A model generated the notes under the pieces. The model searched no databases and was not told the DNA's origin. It saw only the letters and a program-made list of their open reading frames with translations. Of a stretch of 64,000 nucleotides of DNA, positions 42,629-51,221 are shown piece after piece. The stretch spans positions 17,790 through 81,789 of the forward strand of contig JAVKDP010000082.1 of NCBI GenBank assembly GCA_040222185.1. Direction: 5' to 3'. Position 1 is the first letter of the stretch; each line of letters begins with the position of its first letter. This stretch comes from JAVKDP01 sp040222185. Its GTDB lineage: Bacteria > Bacteroidota > Rhodothermia > Balneolales > Balneolaceae. A program made the translations under genes and the position numbers.

Positions 42629-43219
42629 ATGATTCATACAAAAGATTTTAATCTTCAATCTGGTGATTTTAAAGATTACTCAAGAAAACTCCTTCCAATT
42701 ATTAAAGTCTCAACTCAGACAGGTAGCACTGAAACTAAGATTATGTTTTCTAAAGACAATCAGCTTTTACATCAAAAAATTGTTGGGGATATCTCATGTT
42801 TCTATGGTATAGAAACAGAGACCAGTTTTCAGTTATTATTTGAAAAAAATGTTCCTGACTTGTTAAATATTGAGGATGTTAACAAAATTGCCCAGGAAAA
42901 TTTATTTCGAGCCATTCAAAATAAACTTCAAGTTCATAAATTTGGTAATTCATCTATCGGACTTACTTGTGGTGGCAACCATGAAGCAGCTCTAATTTTG
43001 TTATCAGGTATATGGAATCTATTAAGTCAAAAGCTTGGTGCGTCAATAGTTTTTGCTTTGATCGCAAAAGATTTAGCAGTGTTTTCGAACAGTGAAAATG
43101 TTGAAGATATAAATGCTATAAAGGAAATGATTTCTGAAGTACACTCAACTGGTGAACGCCTTTTATCCAAAAAACTTTTTCTCCATGAAGATGGAAAATT
43201 TGAAGTTTTTAGCACTTAA
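42629..43219 (+). CDS. DUF1444 (YtpQ-like) protein
   Basis: 196 residues, cytoplasmic. The C-terminal half has the DUF1444 pattern: NKIAQENLFRAIQNKLQVHKFGNSSIGLTCGGNHEAALILLSGIWNLL then IVFALIAKDLAVFSNSE. The N-terminal third is not recognised. The function of the family is unknown. It lies 54 bases after the helicase gene and 19 before the aldo/keto reductase gene. Confidence 0.65.
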   Translation: MIHTKDFNLQSGDFKDYSRKLLPIIKVSTQTGSTETKIMFSKDNQLLHQKIVGDISCFYGIETETSFQLLFEKNVPDLLNIEDVNKIAQENLFRAIQNKLQVHKFGNSSIGLTCGGNHEAALILLSGIWNLLSQKLGASIVFALIAKDLAVFSNSENVEDINAIKEMISEVHSTGERLLSKKLFLHEDGKFEVFST

Positions 43220-43238
43220 TTGACTTAAATAATTCCAA

Positions 43239-44225
43239 ATGAATTACAGAATATTAGGAAAAACAGGTTTTAATATATCGGAAGTATCTCTCGGTACATG
43301 GCAAGTTGGTGGAACATGGGGTTCTGGCTTTGACCATGACCTGGCTGCTAAATTATTACATCAAGCATATGACCTGGGTGTAAATTTCATTGATACCGCT
43401 GATGTTTACGAAGGTGGTGAGAGCGAAAAAGCAGTTGGTAAATTTGTTAAATCAGTAAGCGATCGAATTTATGTAGCAACAAAATGTGGAAGGCAGATTA
43501 ACCCTCATATTAATCAGAATTATACACCTCTAGCCTTAAGAACTTATGTAGAAGATTCATTGACAAGAATGGGTTTAGATACTCTTGATTTAATCCAGCT
43601 TCACTGCCCCCCAACTGAAGTGTATTACAGACCCGAAATATTTGATGAATTCAAAAAGCTCAAAAAAGAAGGTAAAATTCTTAACCTCGGAGTTAGTGTT
43701 GAAAAGGTTGAAGAAGCGTTAAAGGCTATTGAGTTTGAAAATGTAACCACTGTCCAAATCATTTATAACATGTTCAGGCAAAGGCCTGATGACACTTTCT
43801 TTAAAAAAGCTAAGGAAAGAAACGTTGGTGTTATAGCACGTGTACCATTAGCCAGTGGATTGCTAACCGGTAAATATACTATCAATACAACATTTGAAGC
43901 TGGCGATCATCGCCAAAGTAACAGAAATGGCGAATGGTTTGATAAAGGAGAAACATTTGCAGGTATTCCTTTTGAACAAGGACTTGAAGCAGTTGAAAAA
44001 ATTAAGAAGCTATTTCCGGACCATGATAACCTTGCACAAATAGCACTTCGTTGGATTCTTATGAATCAATCTGCGAGTTGTGTAATCCCAGGTGCTTCAA
44101 AGACTTCACAAATAGAATCAAATATTGCAGCCTCTGGTTTACCTGGAATACCACCTCAGATACTTGATGAAATACAAGCGATTTACGAGTCTGAGATCAG
44201 ACAACATGTGCATCATCTGTGGTGA
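43239..44225 (+). CDS. Aldo/keto reductase
   Basis: NAD(P)H-dependent reductase, (beta/alpha)8 barrel, 328 residues. Catalytic Asp in FIDTADVYEGGESEKAVG, Tyr of the DVY motif, Lys in YVATKCGRQ and His in LIQLHCPPTEVYY. C-terminal cofactor loop CVIPGASKTSQIESNIAAS. It resembles the YajO/IolS group of AKRs acting on sugars or ketones; no specific substrate. It ends 10 bases from the convergent LVIVD gene. Confidence 0.92.
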   Translation: MNYRILGKTGFNISEVSLGTWQVGGTWGSGFDHDLAAKLLHQAYDLGVNFIDTADVYEGGESEKAVGKFVKSVSDRIYVATKCGRQINPHINQNYTPLALRTYVEDSLTRMGLDTLDLIQLHCPPTEVYYRPEIFDEFKKLKKEGKILNLGVSVEKVEEALKAIEFENVTTVQIIYNMFRQRPDDTFFKKAKERNVGVIARVPLASGLLTGKYTINTTFEAGDHRQSNRNGEWFDKGETFAGIPFEQGLEAVEKIKKLFPDHDNLAQIALRWILMNQSASCVIPGASKTSQIESNIAASGLPGIPPQILDEIQAIYESEIRQHVHHLW

Positions 44226-44235
44226 TCTAAGTCTT

Positions 44236-45405
44236 CTAATTTCGTGACCGAATCGGAATAGTACTTAAATAAGCAATTTCACCAATATTACTGTAGTCGT
44301 ATTGAACAATTCCAGAGCTTCCGCTAATCATAAGTACACTGGCATGTGGAAAGATTCCAAACGCGCTCATATCAGCCGTATAGTGTACTTCTTCTAAATC
44401 CATAGGATTAGAAACGTCCATAATTCTTATTCCTTCATCGCCTTCACTAATAAACAGGTAGTTTCCAATTATCCCTAATCGTACTGCATTATTTATCTTA
44501 TAATTAGATACCTGCACAGGTTCTTCGGGATTTGCAATGCTATAAATGTATAATGCATCTCTTGAGCCGAGATAAATATATCCGTGATAAATCATTATAG
44601 TTTCAATACCCCAGTCTACTTCTTCTTTATGAACCACTTGAGGTTCTAAAGAACTAATATCAAGTGTAACCAGGCTATTTAAATCTATAGCATACAAGTG
44701 GCTATTAGCTATTGCAAACCTTTCCATTGGCTGACTAACCTCTTCCAGGAACTCACTGGCTTTTTTATTAGGAATAGACGATTCATTGGTAGCAAGTAGT
44801 GCACCTTGAACGCCAAATCTTCTGCTGATAATGTAACAGTCATCCGATTCACAAGTATCCGTGAACTGCACTGTTTTCCAATCAACTACAATTCCTTTTG
44901 TTGAATCAGCTCCATGGTAGGGAAAATTTTGATATAGGATTGGGAGGTTCAGAAATACTCCTTTCCTCCTGCTTACTAGCTTAGGATCTGTGATATCTTC
45001 AATATTAAAAACCAGTAAATCAGAATATGAATCTGCATACAGGAAGTTTCCTTTAACACCTAAATCTCTGTTAGCGGGTATAGTAAGAAATCCAATTTTT
45101 ACTGGTTCAACAGGATCGGTATTATCTATGATGTGAATACCCTTGTTTATTTCATTCACAAATAGAATTCCATTTGATGAAATAACCTTGCCAGGTTTCA
45201 CAAGCTCTCTACTTGTATCCATTTTAACGGAGGATATAAATTCATCCTCAGTCATATATACTGGTTCTATTTTACTCAAAGTCAAAGCTTCTGGATTTAC
45301 ATCAGAACAAGTACATAGTAATAGAACACATAATAAAGTTGGTAAATACAAACTTTGATTCAGATATATACTATGTCGAGACCTGTTGTTTTTGAGAGAG
45401 ACCAT
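44236..45405 (-). CDS. LVIVD-repeat (beta-propeller-like) lipoprotein
   Basis: 389 residues. Lipobox LCTC with Cys near 33 after a basic N-terminus. The mature part consists of about six to seven LVIVD-type repeats (GIHIIDNTDPVEPVKIGFL, LLVFNIEDITDPKLVSRR, LYIYSIANPEEPVQVSNY, GIRIMDVSNPMDLEEVHY), predicted to close into a beta-propeller at the cell surface or periplasm. There is one Cys pair in DTCESDDCY. The function is unknown; such proteins are often binding scaffolds. Confidence 0.85.
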   Translation of the reverse strand: MVSLKNNRSRHSIYLNQSLYLPTLLCVLLLCTCSDVNPEALTLSKIEPVYMTEDEFISSVKMDTSRELVKPGKVISSNGILFVNEINKGIHIIDNTDPVEPVKIGFLTIPANRDLGVKGNFLYADSYSDLLVFNIEDITDPKLVSRRKGVFLNLPILYQNFPYHGADSTKGIVVDWKTVQFTDTCESDDCYIISRRFGVQGALLATNESSIPNKKASEFLEEVSQPMERFAIANSHLYAIDLNSLVTLDISSLEPQVVHKEEVDWGIETIMIYHGYIYLGSRDALYIYSIANPEEPVQVSNYKINNAVRLGIIGNYLFISEGDEGIRIMDVSNPMDLEEVHYTADMSAFGIFPHASVLMISGSSGIVQYDYSNIGEIAYLSTIPIRSRN

Positions 45406-45562
45406 GAGGAGAGAGATTAGTTACTCCTCCAAAAAATATTTTTTAAGCATTTCTACATATCGCATGAAAATGCGATAAACTAAATTTCCTTAGTCAATTT
45501 TTAATATTATCCTTAATCAGTTTAATGAATTCAATCCAGACTTTTAATTAACCAACACTTTG

Positions 45563-46825
45563 ATGAAGAAAACCTTAAGAAACGCTTCTCTGACAGCGTT
45601 ATTCATCTTATTTAGCTTAAATATTTCTGCCCAGGAAAGTAAACCGATAGTTACCTCAGAGGTCAAAGAACGAATTAGCAAAACACTTGAGAGTTTTGTT
45701 GATTCAGGTAGGGTTGCGGGTGCTTCTTCTCTCATATTTGAAAAAGGAAACGAAGTTTATTTTGGAGTATTTGGAAATGCCGATAAGGATAAAGGCATAT
45801 CTCTGACCCGAAATTCTATTGTTCAAATCTACTCTATGACTAAGCCAGTAACTGGTGTAGCATTGATGCAGCTATATGAACAAAACAAATTCAAATTAGA
45901 TGACCCTGTTTCTAAATATGCCCCAGAGTTTACTCATATGAAGGTTTATGAAGGCGATGATGAGGACGGAAATCCTATACTTTCAGAACCAAAAAGAGCA
46001 CTTACTATCAGGGATCTAACACGTCACACATCAGGGTTCGTTAATGATGGAAATCATCCTTATGTAGGCCAGCTACTTACTGAAGCAAATCCATTCAGCC
46101 CCGAGAAAACACTTGATGATATTGGAAAAATCTATGCAGAGCTGCCACTTATCTTCCATCCGGGAGAACAATGGTATTATGGACCCTCTGTTGATGTACA
46201 AGCTTTTTTAGTTGAAAGAATTTCAGGCCAGCCTTTTGCAGAATATATACAAGAGCATATTCTGAACCCATTGGGAATGTCAGAAACGAGATATTTTGTA
46301 CCTGAAAACGATCGGGGTAGAATGTCATCTGCGTATACCAAAAATGAAGCCGGAGAACTTACCCAGGTTCCTGATCAGCAGGCACACTACATGAATGTAA
46401 ATACTATCTCACTTACGCCTGGAGGATGGGGTTTAACTTCTACACTTGATGACTATCAAACATTTGCGCGAATGCTGGTAAATGAAGGCACTTTTAACGG
46501 AACTGAAATTCTTAAACCCGAAACAGTGAAGTTGATGGCTACTAACCATTTAGCTGATGAAGTAACAGAACGTCTCTGGCTTCCCGGAAAAGGGCAAGTA
46601 GGTTTCGGAATCGATTTTGCCGTTCGTGTTGCTGAGCCTGTTGATTCTAATGAAAACCAGGGCGTAGTTGGAGAATTCTTCTGGGATGGCGCCGCTTCTA
46701 CCCTCTTTTGGGTTGATCCGGTTAACGAGCTGACCGCTGTTTTCTTTGTGCAAATCTTTCCATTCGATGGAACACTTCATAAAGATTTCAGAGATGCGGT
46801 ATATGGTGATTTGAGTAAGAACTAA
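45563..46825 (+). CDS. Exported serine hydrolase, class C beta-lactamase family
   Basis: 420 residues with signal peptide (NISA|Q). Active-site SMTK (IYSMTKPVTGVALMQLYEQ, about residue 92), the Tyr motif WYYGPSVDVQ in place of YxN, and FFWDGAASTLFWVDPVNEL for the third (KTG-like) region. This pattern fits esterase/EstB-like or D-aminopeptidase-type homologues rather than a true beta-lactamase. Upstream 45406-45562 is AT-rich with no gene. Confidence 0.88.
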   Translation: MKKTLRNASLTALFILFSLNISAQESKPIVTSEVKERISKTLESFVDSGRVAGASSLIFEKGNEVYFGVFGNADKDKGISLTRNSIVQIYSMTKPVTGVALMQLYEQNKFKLDDPVSKYAPEFTHMKVYEGDDEDGNPILSEPKRALTIRDLTRHTSGFVNDGNHPYVGQLLTEANPFSPEKTLDDIGKIYAELPLIFHPGEQWYYGPSVDVQAFLVERISGQPFAEYIQEHILNPLGMSETRYFVPENDRGRMSSAYTKNEAGELTQVPDQQAHYMNVNTISLTPGGWGLTSTLDDYQTFARMLVNEGTFNGTEILKPETVKLMATNHLADEVTERLWLPGKGQVGFGIDFAVRVAEPVDSNENQGVVGEFFWDGAASTLFWVDPVNELTAVFFVQIFPFDGTLHKDFRDAVYGDLSKN

Positions 46826-46843
46826 TAAATACTTGTTCCAGTG

Positions 46844-47938
46844 TTAATCACCAAAGGATATCCCAATTCCCCGGGCTGTTTTAACCAGGTTTGAATTCAC
46901 ATCAATATTCTTGTTAGCTGCTGTAGCTTCTTTTAGAGGCACGGCACTAATATCATTCCCCGTGAATACAACCATTTTCCCAAACTCGTAATCCATAACC
47001 AGTTCCATAGCTTTTACTCCAAACTGAGTAGCTAATACACGATCAAAAGGATTTGGGATTCCACCCCTTTGAAGATGCCCCAGTACAGTCTCACGGATGT
47101 CATGCTCAAATCCACTTTCTTTAAGCTGAGCGGAAAGCTGGTACGCAACACCACCTAAGCGAACGTTCTTATATCCAACTTCATCACTTTCGCTTGAGGT
47201 AATCGACCCTTCTTTTGGAAAAGCACCCTCAGCAATCACGATATTTGCGAAACCTTTACCTTTTTTGAATCTCATGTCAATCGAGTCCTTAACTTTCTCG
47301 ATGTCATAAGGAATTTCGGGAATAAGGCATACTTCAGCCCCGCCAGCAATAGCAGAGTGCAATGCAATCCATCCCGCATTTCTTCCCATTACTTCCAGTA
47401 TCATTAGCCTGTGATGACTCTCAGCCGTTGTTACAAGTTTATCAACTGCATCGGTAGCGGCTTCTACAGCGGTTTGAAATCCGAAAGTAAAATCAGTTGC
47501 AGATAGGTCATTATCTATGGTTTTAGGAACGCCAACAATATTAACTCCCTTCTCATATAACATTTGGCTGATTTTTTGTGACCCGTCACCACCGATACTT
47601 ATTATTGCATCAAAGCCCAATTTGTTAAGCTCCTTTATCATCCAGTCAGATCGGTCTTCGGTAGTCCAGCTTCCATCTTCATGTTTTATAGGCCAGCTAA
47701 ATGGGCCACCTTTGGTTGTTGTTTGAATAATAGTACCACCTTTCACGTGTATACCCGAAACCACCTCTCTTGTAAGCTTAATGATTTCTTTTGGTTCTTT
47801 TAATATCCCGTTATAAGCCTCTAAACTCCCATATACTTCCCACTCATTGCTTATATCTGCACGCTTTACGATTGCCCTGATAACTGCATTTAAACCCGGA
47901 CAATCTCCTCCCCCGGTTAGCACTAATACTTTTTTCAT
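46844..47938 (-). CDS. pfkA: 6-phosphofructokinase (group III type)
   Basis: 364 residues from the ATG at 47938, where the conserved MKKVLVLTGGGDCPGLNAVIRA begins; the longer frame is leaderless sequence. Fructose-6-phosphate phosphorylation in glycolysis. GGDGS at 116-120 has the Gly typical of ATP use, while PKTIDND at 138-144 has the Lys typical of PPi enzymes. This G/K combination marks the mixed clade known from actinobacterial ATP-PFKs. The phosphate donor is therefore probably ATP but unproven. MGRNAGWIALHSAIAGGA is conserved. Confidence 0.93.
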   Translation of the reverse strand: MKKVLVLTGGGDCPGLNAVIRAIVKRADISNEWEVYGSLEAYNGILKEPKEIIKLTREVVSGIHVKGGTIIQTTTKGGPFSWPIKHEDGSWTTEDRSDWMIKELNKLGFDAIISIGGDGSQKISQMLYEKGVNIVGVPKTIDNDLSATDFTFGFQTAVEAATDAVDKLVTTAESHHRLMILEVMGRNAGWIALHSAIAGGAEVCLIPEIPYDIEKVKDSIDMRFKKGKGFANIVIAEGAFPKEGSITSSESDEVGYKNVRLGGVAYQLSAQLKESGFEHDIRETVLGHLQRGGIPNPFDRVLATQFGVKAMELVMDYEFGKMVVFTGNDISAVPLKEATAANKNIDVNSNLVKTARGIGISFGD

Positions 47939-48068
47939 TCTGTTGGTCTGAATTTTATATGAAAAAATGAAGGTAGCATAAATAACCTTTTTATTTAACA
48001 CGATATCTGTCAAAAAAAGAAAATAGCTACCATATAATTGACTGGTCAAAAGTAATGAGTCAGTCATA

Positions 48069-48077
48069 TACTTTGTA
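48069..48077 (+). promoter_or_regulatory. Candidate promoter element TACTTTGTA
   Basis: Third copy of the nonamer, 61 bases before the decarboxylase ATG. It supports a recurring -7-like promoter motif in this genome. Low information content, so tentative. Confidence 0.35.
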
Positions 48078-48138
48078 GGTATTGAAACTCCTAAGCTTAT
48101 GATTTAATGTATTTATAACCATTAAATCAGTAAGAATT

Positions 48139-49338
48139 ATGATTTCAGAATCGCTATCCGAACAGAGTATCAAAACCTTAGAAGAAAAAGCTGCCAAAGA
48201 TACTGAGTTTGTTAAACTCCTGGAGACTTCGTTGAATAAGGCAAATGTACTTGCCCATAATGAGCTAAGCGCTGATTTGTATACAGCTTTAGAATGGCCT
48301 ACTGATTTGGAATCATACCAAAGCTATCTGAATTGGTTTTCAAGATGGATTCCTCAACAAAGTGGCGACCCTGCGTGGCTTGCTCCTGGTACTGATGAGC
48401 ACCAGGAAGTGTACGACAGATTATGTCATTTCTATTGGTTAATAAACCAGCCTGTGGGCGAGAATGATTCAACCATTGTCCAAAATATTCCCTGGTTTAG
48501 TGACTGGCTTATTAGTTATGCAAATGCCTGGGGTAGCTTTCTTAACACTACAGATTCTTTTAACCAGGAAGCTCTGGATTCATTTATTAAATATTCGCCA
48601 AAATACCAGGTTGAGAACTCTTTAATTAATGGCAAACCAAATAACCCAAGCGGATGGCTAACTTTTAATCAATTCTTTGCCAGAGAACTAAACCCCGGGC
48701 TTAGACCCATCTCCACTCCTTTCGACAACCGGGTAGTTACCTCTCCTGCAGACTGCACGTTTAAAGATCAATATGAGATTGCTGCAGATTCATCAATACC
48801 TGAGATTACGGTCAAAAAGACACACAACTTTGCAAATATCGAAGACCTACTACAAGGGAGTCAATATAAAAGCGCCTTTGCAAACGGAACTTTCGTTCAT
48901 TATTTCCTGGGTCCATATTCTTATCACAGGTTTCATGTTCCGGTTGCCGGAGTAATCAAAGAGTGTTATCCCGTACAAGGATTAGTTTACCTTGATGTAA
49001 ACCTAAAAAACGGACAATTTGATGCTCCGGATAGTTCCGAAGGTGGCTATGAGTTCTCTCAGGCAAGAGGTATCATAACCGTAGATACAACAGGGTCGGC
49101 ATATGGAGATATTGGGATCGTAGCAATTATTCCAGTTGGGATGTGCCAGGTCTCTTCAGTAAATATGACTGCAACGGTAGGTCAGGAAGCTTTAAAAGGC
49201 GACGAATTCGGATACTTCTTATTTGGAGGTTCTGATATTATTGTACTGTTCCAGGAAGGTGTAAAACCCCAGGTTGACACCAGCACTGACTATCGGCACT
49301 ATGGATCAGTAATAGCAAATGTTTCTACAATTGGCTAA
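48139..49338 (+). CDS. Phosphatidylserine decarboxylase-related protein
   Basis: 399 residues. The N-terminal ~170 residues form a helical domain (YSKWIP-like SRWIPQQSGDPAWL, FYWLINQPVG). The C-terminal PSD domain has GWLTFNQFFARELNPGLRPI, SPADCTF, YHRFHVPVAGVIKECYPVQG with the His, and FLFGGSDIIVLFQEG, whose GGS matches the LGST self-cleavage site where Ser becomes the pyruvoyl group. Decarboxylates phosphatidylserine or a related lipid or amino acid; the substrate is open because of the extra domain. Confidence 0.88.
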   Translation: MISESLSEQSIKTLEEKAAKDTEFVKLLETSLNKANVLAHNELSADLYTALEWPTDLESYQSYLNWFSRWIPQQSGDPAWLAPGTDEHQEVYDRLCHFYWLINQPVGENDSTIVQNIPWFSDWLISYANAWGSFLNTTDSFNQEALDSFIKYSPKYQVENSLINGKPNNPSGWLTFNQFFARELNPGLRPISTPFDNRVVTSPADCTFKDQYEIAADSSIPEITVKKTHNFANIEDLLQGSQYKSAFANGTFVHYFLGPYSYHRFHVPVAGVIKECYPVQGLVYLDVNLKNGQFDAPDSSEGGYEFSQARGIITVDTTGSAYGDIGIVAIIPVGMCQVSSVNMTATVGQEALKGDEFGYFLFGGSDIIVLFQEGVKPQVDTSTDYRHYGSVIANVSTIG

Positions 49339-49458
49339 CTCTATTCTGTTCCAAAACAGTCAGGAAAAATAAAAATCCCAAAAAGTTATAAAATGAGCCT
49401 TTATAACGTTATCTTGTGGATTCTAAATTATTAGAGTTTTAACAATTACAAATATATC

Positions 49459-49650
49459 GTGAATAAAGGAACAGTAAAATTCTTCAATGAGTCAAAGGGA
49501 TTTGGATTCATCGTAGAAGAAGGAACAAGAAAAGAATACTTCGTACATGCTACCGGTTTGATTGATGAAATCCGTGAAGGCGACAACGTTGAATTTGAAT
49601 TAATTGAAGGTAAAAAGGGCATGAATGCAGTAGACGTTAAAGTTGTTTAA
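49459..49650 (+). CDS. Cold-shock domain protein (CspA family)
   Basis: 63-residue single OB-fold RNA chaperone; GTG start. RNP1-type KGFGFI and RNP2-type YFVHATGL are present. The charged EEGTRKEYF insertion and acidic mid-part are common in Bacteroidota. The roughly 120-base leader may carry the usual cold-responsive 5' UTR. A strong terminator follows at 49680. Confidence 0.95.
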   Translation: MNKGTVKFFNESKGFGFIVEEGTRKEYFVHATGLIDEIREGDNVEFELIEGKKGMNAVDVKVV

Positions 49651-49679
49651 CTCTTACTAGCCAACCATTTTTATTTTAA

Positions 49680-49709
49680 CCCGTCTTTCCAAGACGGGTT
49701 TTTTTATTT
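49680..49709 (+). terminator. Intrinsic terminator after cold-shock gene
   Basis: CCCGTCTT, loop TCC, AAGACGGG, followed by a run of seven T then ATTT: an 8-bp perfect GC-containing stem with a canonical T-tract, 30 bases after the stop codon. Confidence 0.92.
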
Positions 49710-49798
49710 CTTTAAATCAGCTAAAGCTTCAATCTACCTTTCTTGAGTTGACTTCAAAATTCATAAGCTTTACCGTTAGTAAAACTAACACTTCCTAA

Positions 49799-50227
49799 AT
49801 GATTCGAGAGTTCCAAAAACAGGATATCACACAAATCGAAAAAATCTGGCTAGAGGCCTCGGCGATATCCCAATCTTTTTTAACGCCATCATTTATAGAA
49901 ACTGAACGCCAGAAACTAAGTAGCGTTTACATTCACCGCACTGATACCTGGGTTTATGAAGAAAACGACATGGTGAAAGGTTTTATAGCGATGATCGATA
50001 ATGAAATTGGGGCACTTTTCATTGATCCCCTATCCCATCGTCAAGGTATTGGGAGTCTGCTTATCGATTTTGTTGCGATGTTACATGAGGCTTTAGAAGT
50101 TGAAGTCTTCAAAAAGAATACCATGGCCCGGGCATTCTATAATAAGTACGGGTTCAATTCTATTAAGGAACACTTTCATGAAGAAGCTAACCAGGAACTA
50201 ATCAGGCTCAGATACACCATAGCTTAA
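49799..50227 (+). CDS. GNAT-family N-acetyltransferase
   Basis: 142 residues. Acetyl-CoA binding motif A is ALFIDPLSHRQGIGSLLIDFV (RxxGxG as HRQGIG). The C-terminal KKNTMARAFYNKYGFNSIKEHFHEE is typical of GNAT motif B. Resembles YjaB-like small enzymes. The acceptor substrate is unknown. It starts a run of short genes in the same direction (gaps 18 and 22 bases). Confidence 0.88.
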   Translation: MIREFQKQDITQIEKIWLEASAISQSFLTPSFIETERQKLSSVYIHRTDTWVYEENDMVKGFIAMIDNEIGALFIDPLSHRQGIGSLLIDFVAMLHEALEVEVFKKNTMARAFYNKYGFNSIKEHFHEEANQELIRLRYTIA

Positions 50228-50245
50228 TAAAACCCGAAACCAATC

Positions 50246-50617
50246 ATGCTTAGCTCAACCAGGTCTCAAATTATTGAATGCGAAAAAGTACTTTTAATCG
50301 CTATGCAATATGGAAATCTTGAAAAGCTTGATCAACTTATTCACAATGATCTTATGTTTGTAATACCAAGTGGGCAAGTAATTACCAAGGCCATGGATTT
50401 ACAAGCCTATCGCTCCAAAAGTATGGTATTGACCTCAATAACAGCCAGTGAACAAACGATTTCTATTTTTGAAGATACAGCAACGGTAACTACTACGATA
50501 GATATGAAAGGCGCTTACCTGGGACAGGCACTGGATGGGAAATACAAATATTTGCGAATATGGAAACGATTCGGTTCTTCCTGGAAAATAGTGGCAGGTA
50601 GCTCAATACCATTATAA
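50246..50617 (+). CDS. NTF2-like/DUF4440 cytoplasmic protein
   Basis: 123 residues without a signal. Helix-loop pattern IIECEKVLLIAMQYGNLEKLDQLIHNDLMFVIPSGQVITKAMDLQAYRS then TVTTTIDMKGAYLGQ..KYKYLRIWKRFGSSWKIVAGSSIPL, a DUF4440-type NTF2 fold. No known activity can be read. Cotranscribed with the GNAT and deaminase genes by spacing. Confidence 0.78.
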   Translation: MLSSTRSQIIECEKVLLIAMQYGNLEKLDQLIHNDLMFVIPSGQVITKAMDLQAYRSKSMVLTSITASEQTISIFEDTATVTTTIDMKGAYLGQALDGKYKYLRIWKRFGSSWKIVAGSSIPL

Positions 50618-50639
50618 ATCAGATCAAAATTTAATAAAG

Positions 50640-51086
50640 ATGAAAGACTTATTTCTAGAGGAAGCCATTAAAGAAGCTCAACTGGGATTCGAAGAAGGCG
50701 GAATCCCTATTGGTTCAGTGCTGGTACACAATGGAAAGGTAATTGGCAGAGGGCATAACCGGCGAGTTCAAAACGGTAGCCCAATACTTCATGGAGAAAT
50801 GGATGCACTGGAAAATGCAGGCAGACAATCCGCTTCAGTTTATAAAAATTCGGTTCTCTACACTACCCTTTCGCCGTGTTCTATGTGCTCTGGTACGATT
50901 TTGCTTTATGGAATTCCAAAAGTAGTAATAGGCGAAAACCAAACTTTTATGGGAGAAGAAGAACTCCTCAGGCAACGAGGTGTCGAAGTGATTGTAGCAG
51001 ATAACATAACCTGTAAAAAACTTATGAAGCGTTTTATCCACGAAAAGCCAGAACTTTGGAATGAAGATATCGGAGAAGAAGATTGA
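50640..51086 (+). CDS. Fungal-type cytosine/nucleoside deaminase
   Basis: 148 residues. Zinc site HGEMDALENAGR (His and catalytic Glu) and SPCSMCSG (two Cys). Around these the sequence follows yeast cytosine deaminase closely in pattern (YTTLSPCSMCSGTILLYGIPKVVIGEN, then RGVEVIVADNITCKKLMKRFI and LWNEDIGEE). That C-terminal 'ED-IGE' lid is characteristic of the Fcy1 group rather than TadA. Activity toward cytosine or isocytosine-like bases is inferred. Confidence 0.88.
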   Translation: MKDLFLEEAIKEAQLGFEEGGIPIGSVLVHNGKVIGRGHNRRVQNGSPILHGEMDALENAGRQSASVYKNSVLYTTLSPCSMCSGTILLYGIPKVVIGENQTFMGEEELLRQRGVEVIVADNITCKKLMKRFIHEKPELWNEDIGEED

Positions 51087-51129
51087 CAATACTTCTTGCC
51101 TTGCGATATAACCCTTAAAAAATATTTGC

Positions 51130-51145
51130 GTAACCATTTGGTTAC
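51130..51145. promoter_or_regulatory. ArsR-type operator-like palindrome 1
   Basis: GTAACC-ATTT-GGTTAC, perfect 6-bp arms. Upstream of the AHSA1-domain gene; a second similar site lies 26 bases on. Confidence 0.6.
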
Positions 51146-51155
51146 AATTATATTC

Positions 51156-51171
51156 GTAACCGTTCAGTTAC
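51156..51171. promoter_or_regulatory. ArsR-type operator-like palindrome 2
   Basis: GTAACC-GTTC-AGTTAC, five of six arm pairs match. It ends 50 bases before the AHSA1 start and is followed by an AT-rich ATAATAT stretch suitable for a promoter. Confidence 0.55.
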
Positions 51172-51221
51172 ATATAATATATTCTGAACCCAAAAAAGAT
51201 ATTAATTAAACAAAATGAACC

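Noticed and set aside
45563..46825. Antibiotic-resistance beta-lactamase
   Set aside because: The SxxK motif is present but the YxN and KTG motifs are altered as in esterase or peptidase-type homologues, so resistance should not be claimed.
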